A stretch of DNA of 64,000 nt from positions 62,001 to 126,000 of the forward strand of contig CAJQUW010016138.1 in NCBI GenBank assembly GCA_907163375.1, given 5' to 3'. The notes beneath the pieces are model-generated. The model was not told the origin of the DNA. It saw only the letters and a program-made list of their open reading frames with translations, and did not search any database. The translations under genes were made by a program, and so were the position numbers. The DNA is from Prostheceraeus crozeri. Taxonomy: Eukaryota; Platyhelminthes; Polycladida; Euryleptidae. Below, in pieces: positions 1 to 10,901 of the stretch (its first letter is position 1; each line of letters begins with the position of its first letter).

Positions 1-342
1 CCGAGAAATAATCTTCTGCAGATGTCGTCTATAAGACTCAGAAGCATCAGTAACATATTCTTGTCCATAGGAACGAAATTGTAAGTCAACACTTTCCGCT
101 TCTTCACCTTGTGTAAAATGAGTGTACTTCACATTTGCAATTAAGTGAGCCTTCATGAGACTGTCTTTGAAATAAGATATCAACTCCGTAAATATTTCTC
201 GTGTGTAGTCTAAACATGCTTCCAATTCTGTCTCCTCCCTTTGAAACTCAAGGATGTAATCTTGTATTAAGCCTCCGAAGCTCTCTTGATGAAAACGAAT
301 CGTGCAAGCATCATGTTTCAATGTATTGACTTCAGGTGTCAT
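1..342 (-). CDS. about 140-aa element paralogue family, copy 1 (partial)
   Basis: Start codon at 342 on the minus strand; the gene continues past the window edge. It matches the element C gene at 52634-53086 nearly residue for residue at the start (M-x-PEVNTLKHDD). This is one of at least three related proteins of about 140 aa in this element family, sharing an N-terminal H-x(2)-S..G-x-I-x-DYI segment and a C-terminal R-H-x-x-KI..R stretch followed by HI-x-I. No known function is recognised. It is divergent from PolB, so the two probably share the promoter region at about 343-430. Confidence 0.7.
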   Translation of the reverse strand, partial: MTPEVNTLKHDACTIRFHQESFGGLIQDYILEFQREETELEACLDYTREIFTELISYFKDSLMKAHLIANVKYTHFTQGEEAESVDLQFRSYGQEYVTDASESYRRHLQKIISR

Positions 343-407
343 GGTTAAGTCTCTAGTTTGTCTGTGATTGAACGAGAGGTCTCATCCATTCTCCGCTTAG
401 GAAAATC

Positions 408-459
408 TTTTAAAAGGCAGTGCACCAGCTCTGCTCTTCACATTTATCTTTCACAAGGT
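408..459 (+). promoter_or_regulatory. TATA-type promoter and first leader exon of PolB (element A)
   Basis: A TATA-like TTTTAAAAGG lies at 408-417; element C has a cleaner TATAAAAG in the same place. About 30 bases later comes a presumed start of transcription and a short leader exon ending CACAAG before a GTGAGT donor at 460. The leader and donor are conserved in element C (donor complement at 52441-52446), which supports function. Confidence 0.55.
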
Positions 460-919
460 GAGTGTCGGTGAGCTCCTGCTATCAGGTTGTTTTGACTTGC
501 TATCAAGTTGAATAGTCAATTGCTATCAAGAGATTCACTTCTGCTCATGAAACATATAATCACTGTAATACCTCCATTGCTCGAGCGTTCCTTCGGGACG
601 GCGGGTACTGCGGTAGAGGGATTGCGTTGCACGGGTTTTTCGTCGTTTGTTAGACCGAAACCTCTGAGCCGTTGCTCATGTTGGGCGTTCGACTTCATAC
701 TCAACGTGACGCTTTCTCTCGCCAGGTCAGAGTACTTCAGCCATTCGACAAAGATTAGTCTTTATGATATGGAGTAGAGTGAAATGTAATTCATTAGATG
801 TCACTTCAATGATTGTTCCCATGATAAACGTTGACTAGGCAAATGAAACGATTCTCATCTTTCCTTTTCAGTGATTGAAATCTACGATCGTACTACCGTG
901 TAATCTGTAATCGATCAAA
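460..919 (+). other. first leader intron of PolB, element A
   Basis: This is the stretch between the GTGAGT donor at 460 and the first coding exon. It is mirrored at about 51990-52440 in element C. The short open frames here are not supported as genes: they lie in the presumed intron, and their reading is not kept as a recognisable protein. Confidence 0.45.
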
Positions 920-3900
920 AATGGAATCCGAGAAAATTGAGAACTACCGCATTGCTGTCGAGATGGAAAAGGCCACCATCGAGCAATGTAAGTATTTGTA
1001 TCAAGTTTGACTCTATTACTAACATCATTAGGGTAGACATCCTCATTAAATTAAGAGTCCCTCCCTTATTTTGTTCGTGTTTAAACCGAATCCAAATTTT
1101 AGCTCTGTTTTTCTTTGCTGTCATTCTTTTTCAGTGCATGAATGTATTCGTAATGGGGAACCCGTCCCCCAAAGAGGAATCGGGGAAGCCTATGAGCGGC
1201 TTGGCAAGTGTAAGTATCTTTAACATTTCATGTTTAGACTGTTTCAGATCCTCTGCATCATCCTTGTCTCATTATCTAATCTCTCTTTTCTCTCTACAGA
1301 TATGGCAAAGATGAAGAAGTGGGAAGAAGCCGCGAGGCGAAGATTCGAAGCCGAATTTCCGGCCCTACCTGCGCACCTGTCTACCTCCGCCAAAGGTGCG
1401 ACCCCTCTCTCGGGCATCATCATCGCCCCACCTCCACCGCCTGCTCCGCTCCCTGCGCCAGTCCCTGCTCCTCGTCACCACGTCCCTCCGACACCGAAGC
1501 CCAGGACCCTTCCACCCTCGGCTCGCGTCCCTGTCCTACCTCCTCGCGTTCATCCTTGCTGCCGGAGTTACAGTCCTTAGATGGTAAGTAACCGTGATTG
1601 GGAAATAGGGGGTAAGACTTCAAACTTGAAATTATGATCACGTTACTAATCTCTTTTCCCTTTTTCTCAACAGATCTGGCTGCCTATCTCCTGGACGGCG
1701 ACGTTCCCTCCCGCCCCATCGTCATCCCAGCTTCGTCACCACCACCTGCAGCGGTCGATCTCCCTCTCCTCTCCATCAAGTCGGTGGAGAGGCTGTTGGA
1801 GGAACAGGAGTTAGGGATAGTGGGAGAGGAGATGCAATCGAGGAGGAAGGTGTCAGGGAGAGAGAAGGACCCATGGCTCGACAGCTCAGCTGTACTGACT
1901 GTAGGCAGGTCTTCGCGAGGCCATTCTGCCTTCGACGACACCGGCATTCTCGCTGCCCAAAAGTGAAAGGAGATCTCGAGAAGTCGCGCCGACTGATCCC
2001 TCAACGACCCAAGTGTGAAGGTTGTGGACGCACGTTCTACAACAACACCAACTTGCGAGTCCACATCGAAGGCGGTTCCTGTGGTAGTGTGAGGCAACCA
2101 CCAACGTCATCAGGTAGGAAGCATCCTTTATCGCACGTCGGCTTTTCCTGTTCTTCGTGTCAGAAGACCTTTCCTACAGAGTTTGTTCTCTCTTCGCACA
2201 CACTCTGTCACACTCATCCCACTGAGCTTTACACTGACAACAACGTCACTCTAAGGCTGAGCAAGTTTTCCCTTGAGAGGCTCGTTCGCGCCTATGAGTT
2301 AGAAAGCTCTGAAGCTGTACAAGATATTCATCCTTTCTTGATGAATAATATGGGCTTGATTCATCAAATGTTGGCGAGCTTAGATAGATTTTTACTCAAA
2401 GGCATGTTCTATCTCACTGCTCGTTTCAATAAGGTAGACAGTAGCACGGGAGAAGTAGAGTCCACTGTGACCATTAGGATAGCCTCCTGTGCTGCTGATC
2501 TGATAGGTGATGTAAACGAGTGGATAGAGAGACATGCGACCTATCTCGTCAGCAACTTAAATAAATTTAATGAAAGAGACAGCGGACTGGTTTTTGATGG
2601 GATAGAGAAGGTAGACATTAAAATAAATCTTTTAGAAAATTCGGAAGGGAGCGGTTGTTTCACCCTCCCCAAAGCACTGGCTGACAAAAAGGCTGTCATC
2701 AATGTAGAGTGTCAGTCCCAGTGTTTCAAGTATGGCGTCCTCTCCATTCTTCACTATAATGATATAGGTGTACATCATCAAAGAGTCACCAAGTATTGTA
2801 AATGGGAGGATGAACTTAAGTTTGACGGGTTAGATGTCAACACATTAGATTTTAAAGGCATCGCCCAATTTGAAAAACTCAATAACATTAAGATTGTCGT
2901 CCATCTCTGGGAAAAAGGTCTGAAGGCGTTAGGTATAATAATCGCCAAGGTAACTTCGACCGGGTTGTCAATCTCCTAGTCTATAGCGACAACCACCCAG
3001 AATGGCATTATTGTGGCATTCCTAAAATTTCAAAGCTATACCATCATCAAGCAACCTATAGCGATAATTTCTACCACTGTGATCGCTGCACACGGCGTTT
3101 CACATCTAAACCATATTTTGAATAGCATTACGAGTGGTGCTCTCGGGGCAAACTTCAAATGAAAGTCATGCCCAAAGATAATTTTTATAGGTATGAGGAA
3201 AATTGCAATTAGCTCAGTCCCATATGTACCATCTATGCGGACATTGAATGTTGCATTGAATAAGAAGATCTAAGTCATGAGCCAGCAGCCATTGCCTGTT
3301 CTGAAGTTTGGCATCCATATTATAGGAATCAAAATAAAATGCATGTGTGGCAAGGTGAGGAGTGCGTTGAAAACTTCCTCAACTTTTTACATAGGAAAGC
3401 CCGTTTTCATCAACGGCATGAAACGGAGCTGACTAGGAAACCCATGTGCTTCACAGAAGCCGATAAAATCAAATTTGATAGGACCACGGAATGTCCCCGC
3501 TGCTGTTCATCCTTTGATGATCAGCAACATAAGAAAGTGAGGGACCATTGCCATCTCAGTGGTAAATTTAGGTCTGCCTTATGCAGTAAATGTAATATGA
3601 ATCTTAGGCCCAAAAGGCGAACGCTCCCCGTCATCTTCCATAACTTTAAATGTTATGATACTCACATCATCATTGGCCATGGATTCGGTAAAATGAAATC
3701 CTGGTGATCCAAAGTGATTGCACAAAGTAAGGAAAAATTTTTGTGCATCACTGCCAAAGTACAAGTCGATAAGACGAAGGAGGGGAAGCCTGTCTTCTAT
3801 GACATAAAGTTTCTAGATAGTTTTCAATTTGTGTCTTCTTCCTTAGCCGCGTTGGCTAATAATTTAGAAACACTTCCCTTCACTCAACATTTAAAGAAAG

Positions 3901-5740
3901 ACTATCCAAACATAAGTGACAGTCTGATACGACGGAAAGGAGTGTTTCCTTATAGTTATTTTAGTTCAATGGACACATTGAAAGAAACATCCCTTCCGTC
4001 CATCGATAAATTTAAAAATGATTTGACGGGTGAGGACTGTTCGCTGGATGACTATAGGCATGCAGAGCAAGCATGGTTAGAATTTAGGTGGCGCACTTTT
4101 GGTGACTACATGCTTGCCTACTTAAAATTAGACGTCTATCTGTTGGCTGACGTGTTTGAGACTTTTAGGAATGTCACATTAGAACAGGACGCCTTAGACC
4201 CCGTCCATTTTGTTAGTCTGCCGGGTCTGTCCTATCAGCCAGCCTTCAAAGTGACGAAAGAGAGCATACATTTACTGCAAGATGCAGAAATGTATACGTT
4301 ATTTGAACGTGGTATTAGGGGAGGCTTAACATTTGTCAACAAACATGTTGTCAACAGCACCCAGGACATAAGATCGACCACGCATTTAATGTACATAGAC
4401 CAAAATAATTTGTATGGGAGTGCATTATCCAAGCCTTCGCCACACTCTGACTTCCAATGGGTAGAGCCCCATGACATTGAATACTTCTCCAATCCAGCAC
4501 ACATCATGGCACTGGGAGATGAGGCCGACATAGGTTATTTATTTGAAGTCGACATCAACTATCCAGAATGTATTAAGAATAGTACAGTTGATTTTCCTCT
4601 CGCACCCGAATCTGGCATAGTCAGTCCAGATATGTTCTCTCCCTTTATGGAAGAACACAAACAGCTATATGAGGAGGAAAATGACTTAAACTATTAACCC
4701 ACTAGGAAGTTGTTGCTTACCCAATTGAACAAGCAGCATTACATCGTACATTATTCCATCCTCAAATTCTATCTAGGTATGGGGATGCAACTTGACAAAG
4801 TCCATCGCGCTATCCAGTTTGAGCAGAAGCCCTTTCTAAAACCGTATATAGAATTTAATAGTAAGAAACGGGCTGAATCTAAGAATCCTTTCGAAAAGGA
4901 CTTATTTAAATTGAAGAATAATGCCCTCTTTGGTAAAACCATGGAGGATGTAAGAAAGCGCATGGACTATCGCATCGTGACTGATCCGGAAACGAGTATC
5001 AAGTTATGTCGCTCGCCGTTGTTTTGTCACCATGATGTCATTTCCGAAGACATTACAGGTTTTAAATTGTTAAAATCCAAAGTAGAACTTTGCAAGACCA
5101 TCTATGTCGGTCAAGCTGTCTTGGATCACTCCAAGTTAGAAATGTACAAGTTGTTTTACCACACCTTTAAAACTTGTCGATTGATCCAACATGTGGAATT
5201 AGTAGGAGGCGATACAGACAGCTTCTTCCTAGCTTTGACAACCACTAGCCAAGTCCAGCAGGAAGACATTCTAAAATATTTAGCACCCAAGTTTGATAGT
5301 TCCAACTATCCCACTGACCATCCGCTTTACTCTACCTCAAATAAAGCGAAGCTTGGCTGCTTCAAGGATGAGTGTGCCGGCAAACAGATAGAGGAGATGA
5401 TCTTGCTTCGCCCCAAGATGTACTCCATGAAGCTAAAATCCTTAGAGCTTTCTATTAAACGGGCGAAAGGCATCTCGAAGTCAATCGTTAGAAAAATGAC
5501 ACATAGGGACTATCAAGATGCCTTAATTCACTTAAAATTAAAAAAGTAGAAATGACCATTTTAAAATCACAGTCGCATCAAGTCAGAACAACGATGTTTA
5601 GGAAACGAGGTCTCTCAGCTTGGGAGGACATGCGATGCTGGATGAGTCCTAACCACTCATTACCGTACGGCCATCCAGACACTCATCTACCTCCACCCAA
5701 GAGACAGAAACTTTCTCCTCCTTCGTCCGGCGATGTCTGA
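920..5740 (+). pseudogene. Polinton protein-primed DNA polymerase B with zinc-finger N-terminus (element A)
   Basis: Family-B DNA polymerase of the protein-primed (adenovirus/Polinton) type, expected to copy the linear element. Short 5-prime coding exons are bounded by GT-AG signals: one at about 921-989, one at about 1135-1209, a proline-rich exon at about 1300-1580, and the main exon from about 1675. Three C2H2-like fingers are fused N-terminally at about 1890-2210. An endonuclease-VII-like zinc motif (VRDHCHLSGKFR, then C-x2-C) lies at about 3535-3600. The exonuclease motif YLKLDV-x-LLADVFE lies near 4120. The polymerase motifs are DQNNLYGSAL (about 4400), FGKTMEDVRKRM (about 4930) and GGDTDSF (about 5210). 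The C-terminal tail ends SGDV after a PPPKR basic patch, as in the other two copies. It is broken, with several breaks. It is convergent with the TBP-like gene. Confidence 0.9.
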
Positions 5741-6605
5741 TGATGAATGCTTCCTCTCTGTTGTGGTTGATGTTTTGCTTTTTCACTCCATGGCGTTTTC
5801 TATGGGGTGTTGTATGTGAATGCCTTGTAACATGCGTCCAACTCCTAATCAGCTCATATCATGACTTACATATCAACTGGTTTTTTCCTGACGTTGTTTT
5901 CTCCCTGTATATGAGTGACTTTGTTTTCTCCGGTGATGTGAGCCATAAAAACTTTGTTTTCTGCTACCATCAGTATTAACTATGTGTGACTGTGATGAAA
6001 TGTCTTTCATTCAATAACATATCATGTACAGACTGTCTGGCTTTTCTTTTGACATAAAGATGGGATTCTCACCCATTAGACAGAAGTAAAAGTTTTGATC
6101 AATTTGTAAGATGGGTAGGGTTAGAAATAAAGTTATAACTCTGTCGCTGTTGGTAGGATAGGTGAACTATAAATGAAGTCAGAATCACTTCAATGTTTGT
6201 AAAGTTAGAAAAAAAGTTGATGATTGCAAAGTTTGAATTAATGCTAGAATCATTTCAGAGTTTGCAAGATAGGTAAAGTATAAAATAAAGTCATAACCAT
6301 GTCAGAGTTTGCAAGTTATCATCCTCACCAACGAATGTAACATCATGACAATTTCTATGCTTAGGAAACATCAACCACTTTGCTGACTCATGTCTATAAA
6401 TAGATCTGACTCATGAAGTGGCGAAGCGCCAGTCAGTTAGATAAGAATCCAATCAGTCTTGTTTAACCTCTTCACCGACACGTGTGTGGGCGTTATTCGT
6501 CAGACAAAGCAATGGCGCCTCACGTCAGACAACGTGACATTTTCACCGACACGTGTGTGTGGACGATAGTTCATTACGATGACTTATTCAAAACACATCA
6601 TGTGA
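5741..6605. repeat. intergenic region with degenerate tandem units and paired E-box repeats (element A)
   Basis: AT-rich 3-prime region between the convergent PolB and TBP-like genes. About 6060-6330 holds degenerate 55-65 bp units around TCAGAGTTTGCAAG and AAATAAAGT. About 6471-6492 and 6542-6561 hold two copies of TTTCACCGACACGTGTGTG with a CACGTG core, some 70 bp apart. Element C has the same arrangement at 46260-46990, with more units. No gene is seen. Confidence 0.6.
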
Positions 6606-7139
6606 TTAACACGATTCTATTAACTCATAGAAATAACGTATTAGATATTTAACAATGTCAGCTACTTTACTGATATCACGCAAACCAGTCATGATGCAAT
6701 GTCCGTTGTGAAACACTGCAATATGTACAGGATGCCACTTCCGAATCAGAGCAGCAGGAAAGAGTTCAGTTTCATAAAATATACAATGATTACTGGTTTT
6801 AATGTTTGCTAGATTAACTAACATCTTCAATTGAACAGACACTACTATATTCTTCAATGTCAGGGGACTGAGGTGGAGATGAGGCATGAGTGTTCGCATT
6901 TTCTTGACGACTTCGTAACACATTGACTGCATCACGAAATGAGAAAGGTTTCCTAGGACTTGTATTTTGCCACAGCGAAAGATTTGAAGATTTCGACCGT
7001 TGCTCATGCGAATGACCAACATTTGTGGACGGCCGCGATGATAGACTGAATCGGGAAGATGGGTATGCAACTGTTCTAAATCGATGTTTCTTCTGAGATT
7101 CATTTCGCGCATGGCGTTGATGATGCGGATAGGGAGCAT
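6606..7139 (-). CDS. TATA-binding-protein-like protein (element A)
   Basis: 177 aa, looks whole. It matches the two-repeat core of TBP over its whole length. Repeat 1 (about residues 4-82) has the N-I-x..DLE pattern, M-L-V-I-R-M and the F-x-x-GK-I-x-V-x-G turn. Repeat 2 (about 95-175) has YETELFPAALIRKW, HIAVFHNG and MTGL, closely paralleling YEPELFPGLI, LLIFVSGK and LTGAK of eukaryotic TBP. The expected role is binding TATA promoters, presumably the element's own. The start is inside the overlapping upstream PC4-like frame. Homologues in the same family position occur in C (45701-46240) and B (28283-28828). Confidence 0.85.
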   Translation of the reverse strand: MLPIRIINAMREMNLRRNIDLEQLHTHLPDSVYHRGRPQMLVIRMSNGRNLQIFRCGKIQVLGNLSHFVMQSMCYEVVKKMRTLMPHLHLSPLTLKNIVVSVQLKMLVNLANIKTSNHCIFYETELFPAALIRKWHPVHIAVFHNGHCIMTGLRDISKVADIVKYLIRYFYELIESC

Positions 7140-7434
7140 GATTCACAAATGACATGAGGGTTGAGTGAACTTCCCTTTTATACTTTTCCCATGAGGGTTT
7201 TGGAATCACGATGTAGCAGTGATCATTATGTAGAATCATTTTTTGAATGCGAATAAATACAATGCCGTCTCCTACGTTGATGACACGGCAAGAGTTGGAT
7301 AGGATTGCGCGATGTAACCTTCGTAGTTGAAAGCGTTCTAGAGTTATCTGAAGTTGACGTTTCGTATCATGAAATGTAACACACTGACTTTTCCATGATA
7401 CATAGAGGCATGCTGATAATTTCCACATGATCAT
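6814..7434 (-). CDS. PC4-like protein upstream of TBP-like gene (element A)
   Basis: 206 aa open frame starting MIMWKLSACLY. The first half has two segments of the form beta-rich stretch, then a helix: FHDTKRQLQITLERFQLRRLHRAI, and then GIVFIRI followed by PSWEKYKREVHSTLMSF. These resemble two copies of the PC4 (positive cofactor 4) fold, a single-strand DNA binding coactivator domain. The homologue in B (27570-27938) has the clearer PC4-like spacing. The C-terminal half is Ser/Arg/His rich and overlaps the TBP-like gene in another frame. The assignment rests on pattern only and is not certain; the tail frame may be non-coding. Confidence 0.5.
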   Translation of the reverse strand: MIMWKLSACLYVSWKSQCVTFHDTKRQLQITLERFQLRRLHRAILSNSCRVINVGDGIVFIRIQKMILHNDHCYIVIPKPSWEKYKREVHSTLMSFVNHAPYPHHQRHARNESQKKHRFRTVAYPSSRFSLSSRPSTNVGHSHEQRSKSSNLSLWQNTSPRKPFSFRDAVNVLRSRQENANTHASSPPQSPDIEEYSSVCSIEDVS

Positions 7435-7900
7435 GATTGAAACCTGAGTGAAGACTGGTATGCCTAAGAAAGAAGGAGAGAGTCATGTTCATGTGTGGCA
7501 TGGTGAGTGTACATTTTCTTTCTTGATGCGGTGGCCCTTATAACCAGACCTACTTCCAATCACATGTGTTTCCCTTTTCATGTTTTCCCTGTCTTTGTTA
7601 CGTGACAAAGAGTTATCACACGTGAACGTTTGACTGCGTGGGTGGAAACCTTCCCTATTTATACACAAAGTTGTTCTAGTCCTCACAAAGACTTGAGTGA
7701 CACGCCCCTTTTCTCGAACAAAGACGCATTCATTTATCTAACAAGGAGCCTGATAGTAATGCAGAAAGCGCAATGACTCATGTTGTGACACGCCCCTTTT
7801 CTGGAACAAAGACGCATTAATTTATCTAACAAAGCGGAATGACTCATGTTGCTCTATACACCATTATAAAATACTCAGTGAAAAGAAATCTTTATTGCAT
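7435..7900 (-). promoter_or_regulatory. promoter region of the PC4-like/TBP-like pair with a duplicated block (element A)
   Basis: Minus-strand TATAAATAG is at 7655-7663. It is followed by a leader and a pyrimidine-rich acceptor-like TTCTTTCTTAG close to the PC4-like start. Upstream, a block containing GTGACACGCCCCTTTTCT and GACGCATT occurs twice, at about 7698-7748 and 7787-7833; element C has one such block. Repeated blocks this close to a TATA box suggest regulator binding sites. Confidence 0.5.
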
Positions 7901-8347
7901 CTACACAATGTGACGACCATAAAACAGAGTCTTAGATGTAAACACACTCAGTTGAATCATGATATGTTTGACAACGTACGCATTTCCTTCCATCGTCTCT
8001 TCTATTCTCTCCATAATTTTCTCCATATGACGACCATAAAATTGATCACTAAGAGTAATCCATTCTGTGCAATAGGATCCAAAACGAAGTGGATTTTGCA
8101 AAGCTTTCATATCTATATAAGCAACGAGTCTACCCTTTGCATCTTGAGGTTGTAAACTCTCCATCAATCTTTTGAAGAGTGAAAGACTTTCAGTTAGCCC
8201 TACTTTCATATCATTCATCTTCATTTTAAATGTAAGTTTCCAATCTTGTAAAAATCCATCGAATCCTTGTTGATCAAGTGTCAAATGACACATGTGGTTA
8301 CTTAAGGTACGATGCGCAATCATAAACGTTGTGACTATAGATTTCAC
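7901..8347 (-). CDS. about 140-aa element paralogue family, copy 2 (element A)
   Basis: 148 aa, looks whole, matching the element C gene at 43920-44351. The C-terminal half (GRLVAYI, then RHMEKIMERI, then HIMIQLSVF) lines up with the B gene at 34442-34852 and with the other copies here. Function unknown. It sits between the TBP/PC4-like pair and the exonuclease-like gene, in the same direction. Confidence 0.7.
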   Translation of the reverse strand: MKSIVTTFMIAHRTLSNHMCHLTLDQQGFDGFLQDWKLTFKMKMNDMKVGLTESLSLFKRLMESLQPQDAKGRLVAYIDMKALQNPLRFGSYCTEWITLSDQFYGRHMEKIMERIEETMEGNAYVVKHIMIQLSVFTSKTLFYGRHIV

Positions 8348-8493
8348 ATTGCTTCAATGACTTCCACTATGAATGAAACAGAAATATCAATCATGTTCCA
8401 CTGTAACTTTATTCAACAACAGACAAAATTAACAAGTACAGAATACACCTCATGAAAAGATCATCACTCATTCATAAGGAGTAAAAACATGTT

Positions 8494-9057
8494 TTACATA
8501 GACCCATGCTGTTTACAATAACATAGATACAGTTCATAAACGTCATAGAGACTACAATGCCAGCGTGAAGAGAGTTTTGCAATGTAGGTAGCTTTATTTC
8601 TAGTATTACAATGTGATGGTGGTCTGTAAAGGTGATGTCTCTCACCGAAACATACAGCCATATCAAAAATCATTTCATCTCTAAACTTCTTTTGATCACA
8701 ATGCATATGATAGTCTTGTCTTACACGATCTACCCAACATGGTAAATATAAATTATCAATGTGCAACTGAAGTGTTGTTGCTTCTCGTTCAGAATCATTT
8801 CCTAATATTTTAGCAATATGAAAACCTGACAGCCACCGTTTGAAATCACTTATCAAATACGTTTCATTTACAAATCCAATATGAATCAAAATAGAAGGAT
8901 CAAGTCCATGCACATGACGTCGTGACCATTCGTCTTTGTGTGGAGGACAGTAGGCAAATCTATGATATACACTAACAACAGTTTGATCGCTTTCCCTCAT
9001 TGCAATAGCACTCAACTCCTGCATTGGTGTCCCCTCACTGTCTATGAAGATGACAAC
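8494..9057 (-). CDS. DEDDh exonuclease-like protein (element A), last exon
   Basis: The exon begins at a TTGTAG acceptor (about 9058) and encodes VVIFIDSEG-T-PMQELSAI, which fits an Exo I motif (D-x-E). A GND segment could be Exo II, and the C-terminal W-HCSLYD-V-YELYL fits the H-x4-D Exo III motif of the DnaQ/TREX-type 3-prime-5-prime exonuclease fold. The domain is about 180 aa and looks whole; an upstream exon is likely. Such an enzyme could process element ends or replication products. The fold is inferred from motif spacing, and overall similarity was not tested. Confidence 0.5.
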   Translation of the reverse strand, partial: VVIFIDSEGTPMQELSAIAMRESDQTVVSVYHRFAYCPPHKDEWSRRHVHGLDPSILIHIGFVNETYLISDFKRWLSGFHIAKILGNDSEREATTLQLHIDNLYLPCWVDRVRQDYHMHCDQKKFRDEMIFDMAVCFGERHHLYRPPSHCNTRNKATYIAKLSSRWHCSLYDVYELYLCYCKQHGSM

Positions 9058-9079
9058 CTACAATATCAAAAAGACTTAA

Positions 9080-9259
9080 TTACAAGATAATACATTGAGC
9101 AGGAACTTTACAAGGATGTCTGTCCTTTACATAACAAAAGATACATACAACATGATTACAATGTTTTATTTGAACATAACGCGCAAGACCGCGTTTTCCA
9201 CATTCACTACATACTAACTGATTACAATACTTAAGATTTCTCTTTGGTGGTAACACCAT
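9080..9259 (-). CDS. small RING-like zinc-binding protein (element A)
   Basis: About 59 aa starting MVLPPKRNLKYC. The cysteine/histidine pattern C-x2-C, then CNHVVCIFC and HPC suggests a treble-clef or RING-type zinc site. The start lies inside the last 29 bases of the DNA-binding-like gene in a different frame. B (35126-35326) and C (43008-43187) keep the same overlap, so the protein is probably real. It may be spliced to the downstream exonuclease-like exon. Confidence 0.55.
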   Translation of the reverse strand: MVLPPKRNLKYCNQLVCSECGKRGLARYVQIKHCNHVVCIFCYVKDRHPCKVPAQCIIL

Positions 9260-10307
9260 CTTTCTTTGATGCGCGACGACGACGTTTAGGTTTCGTAGCA
9301 GGTTCTTGACACTCTTTGACACAAAAATCAATGACTTTCTCAATGTGATCAAGACCTGTTAACTCAGGTTGATGATGAATTTGAGCAATGCGCAAATTGA
9401 GAGAAATCAAATTACCGTCAGATTGATGAGGTCCCACATAAACAGCAGGCACCTCAATATGAAAGGAATAAAAGCCTGCACCTAGCGATGACGATTCTGT
9501 TTCAACTGACTTTTCAACTGTCACTCCTGAAGTGACTTTACAATACTTGCTTTGTAAAATATAGCAGCGAGTGCCGCGATACAATGGTTTATAATAAGAA
9601 GTTTTCTTTTCTGGCCACAACTTTAATAGTTCAGTAGGAATAAGAGCCTTTTGCCTCACAACGTCCTCTAAAATGTCAAGCTGCTGACGCAACCAATTAT
9701 CAATAGGGATACTCAGGTTTTGACCGCAACGATTTACTTGCGTATCCACTTTTGGTAAGTATACCGCCGGCGTTTGAAGATAGAGTCGAACATCGTTGTA
9801 GCGCACTTTTTGTTTGTAGGTAGGATAGCCGTGAATTACCTTTTCAATTTTCGGATTCCACAGCTCGAGATGTTGAGGATTCAGTGATGCAGCAGTTGGA
9901 GTAGGATTCATGGTCATGGCAGTCTGTAACGAAAGAATACCACTAAGTACATTCATGATCATCAGAGAAAAGAAAATTGTTAGCTTAGCAGTGACATATG
10001 AGGTGGCCCTTAAGACCTTTTGGAGCGTTAACATGATCTAAAGCTTATCACCAAAGTCTAAGTCTTCTTCATCGTCCAGTAAATTAAATGTCTTGGGCTT
10101 AGGACCCGAATTGAGTTTCAATTCTCTAAAAGACTTAAAGTTAAAGCGTCTAGGTGGTGGAGGCGGTGGTGGTGATGGTTCAACAAAATAAGCTTGTACA
10201 ATCATCGGCCACTCACTCTCCTGCGTGTCTCTTCTAAAATGTTCAAGAGAATGAAATGAAGAGAAAATGGGGAGACGTCTGCTTTTATAGTTTCCTGCGA
10301 ACCACAT
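9231..10307 (-). CDS. basic-tailed putative DNA-binding protein, at least two exons (element A)
   Basis: The N-terminal part (10038-10307) has a run of prolines and ends in an acidic LLDDEEDLDFGDKL. The main part (9231 to about 9917) carries NPTPTAASLNPQHLELWNP and W-L-RQQLDILEDVV, and ends in a Lys/Arg-rich tail that looks like a nuclear localisation signal. A TTTCGTTACAG acceptor before the main part suggests an intron between them. The homologue in B (35286-35900) shares LR(x)RQLDI-x-E, IP..L, the W-x(5-10)-Y segment and the basic tail. Function unknown; a DNA-binding replication protein is a guess from position and charge. Confidence 0.65.
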
Positions 10308-10327
10308 TTGACACTATGTGAGCCAAT
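10282..10327 (-). promoter_or_regulatory. CCAAT-TATA promoter of the DNA-binding-like gene (element A)
   Basis: Minus-strand TATAAAAG is at 10282-10289, with an inverted CCAAT box (CCAAT on the plus strand at 10323-10327) about 35 bp upstream. Element C conserves both (41929-41933 and 41968-41975). Confidence 0.65.
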
Positions 10328-10427
10328 CAGAGACCTCCGTTTCTCCCCTGACTAAGTTGCGGCAGGGAAAAAGGAGGCACGTGGACGACTGACTCATGAT
10401 TGCTTTACTTAAATATTGTAGTCAAAT

Positions 10428-10850
10428 CTAGTTTAGCACATTGAGTTGAATATGAATGTGTTTTATGCGACATAAGAGCAAGTTGGATCCATGCTCTTGA
10501 AATGAATCTAGTCGAGATGCAATTTTCGCCATGTGTCGCTGATAGAAATCTTTTGCATCATGTATCGTCTCTGCAGAATAGGATGCAAAATGAAACACTA
10601 CACGTTCAACTGCATGTTCATCAGTCACTTTCTCAAATTCAATCTCTGCAACTAATCGACCTCTCACATCTTTATTCATCAAACGGTCCATGAACTGTTG
10701 GAAAAGGAAGTAACCTTTAGCGATGGCAAATTCTAAGACTGCCTTTCATGATGAAATGAGATGATGTAGTCCCTAATCACACCACCAAGACTTTGTCGAT
10801 GAAACGTAGTGAACAAAATTCAATCGTAAACTCTACTGCATCTGTCATCT
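10428..10850 (-). pseudogene. about 140-aa element paralogue family, copy 3 (element A)
   Basis: Matches the element C gene at 41391-41828 (for example GRLVAEIEFEKV and HIHIQLNVL). It lies just inside the right terminal repeat. It is broken; the copy in C looks whole. Confidence 0.7.
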
Positions 10851-10901
10851 TTCTTCCTTTCACTGCGGAGACATAGCATGAAAGACTTTCAGATGTAAAA
10901 T

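Noticed and set aside
508-777. 89-aa frame also present at 52126-52344
   Set aside because: It is conserved only because A and C are copies. It lies in the leader intron of PolB and has no recognisable domain.
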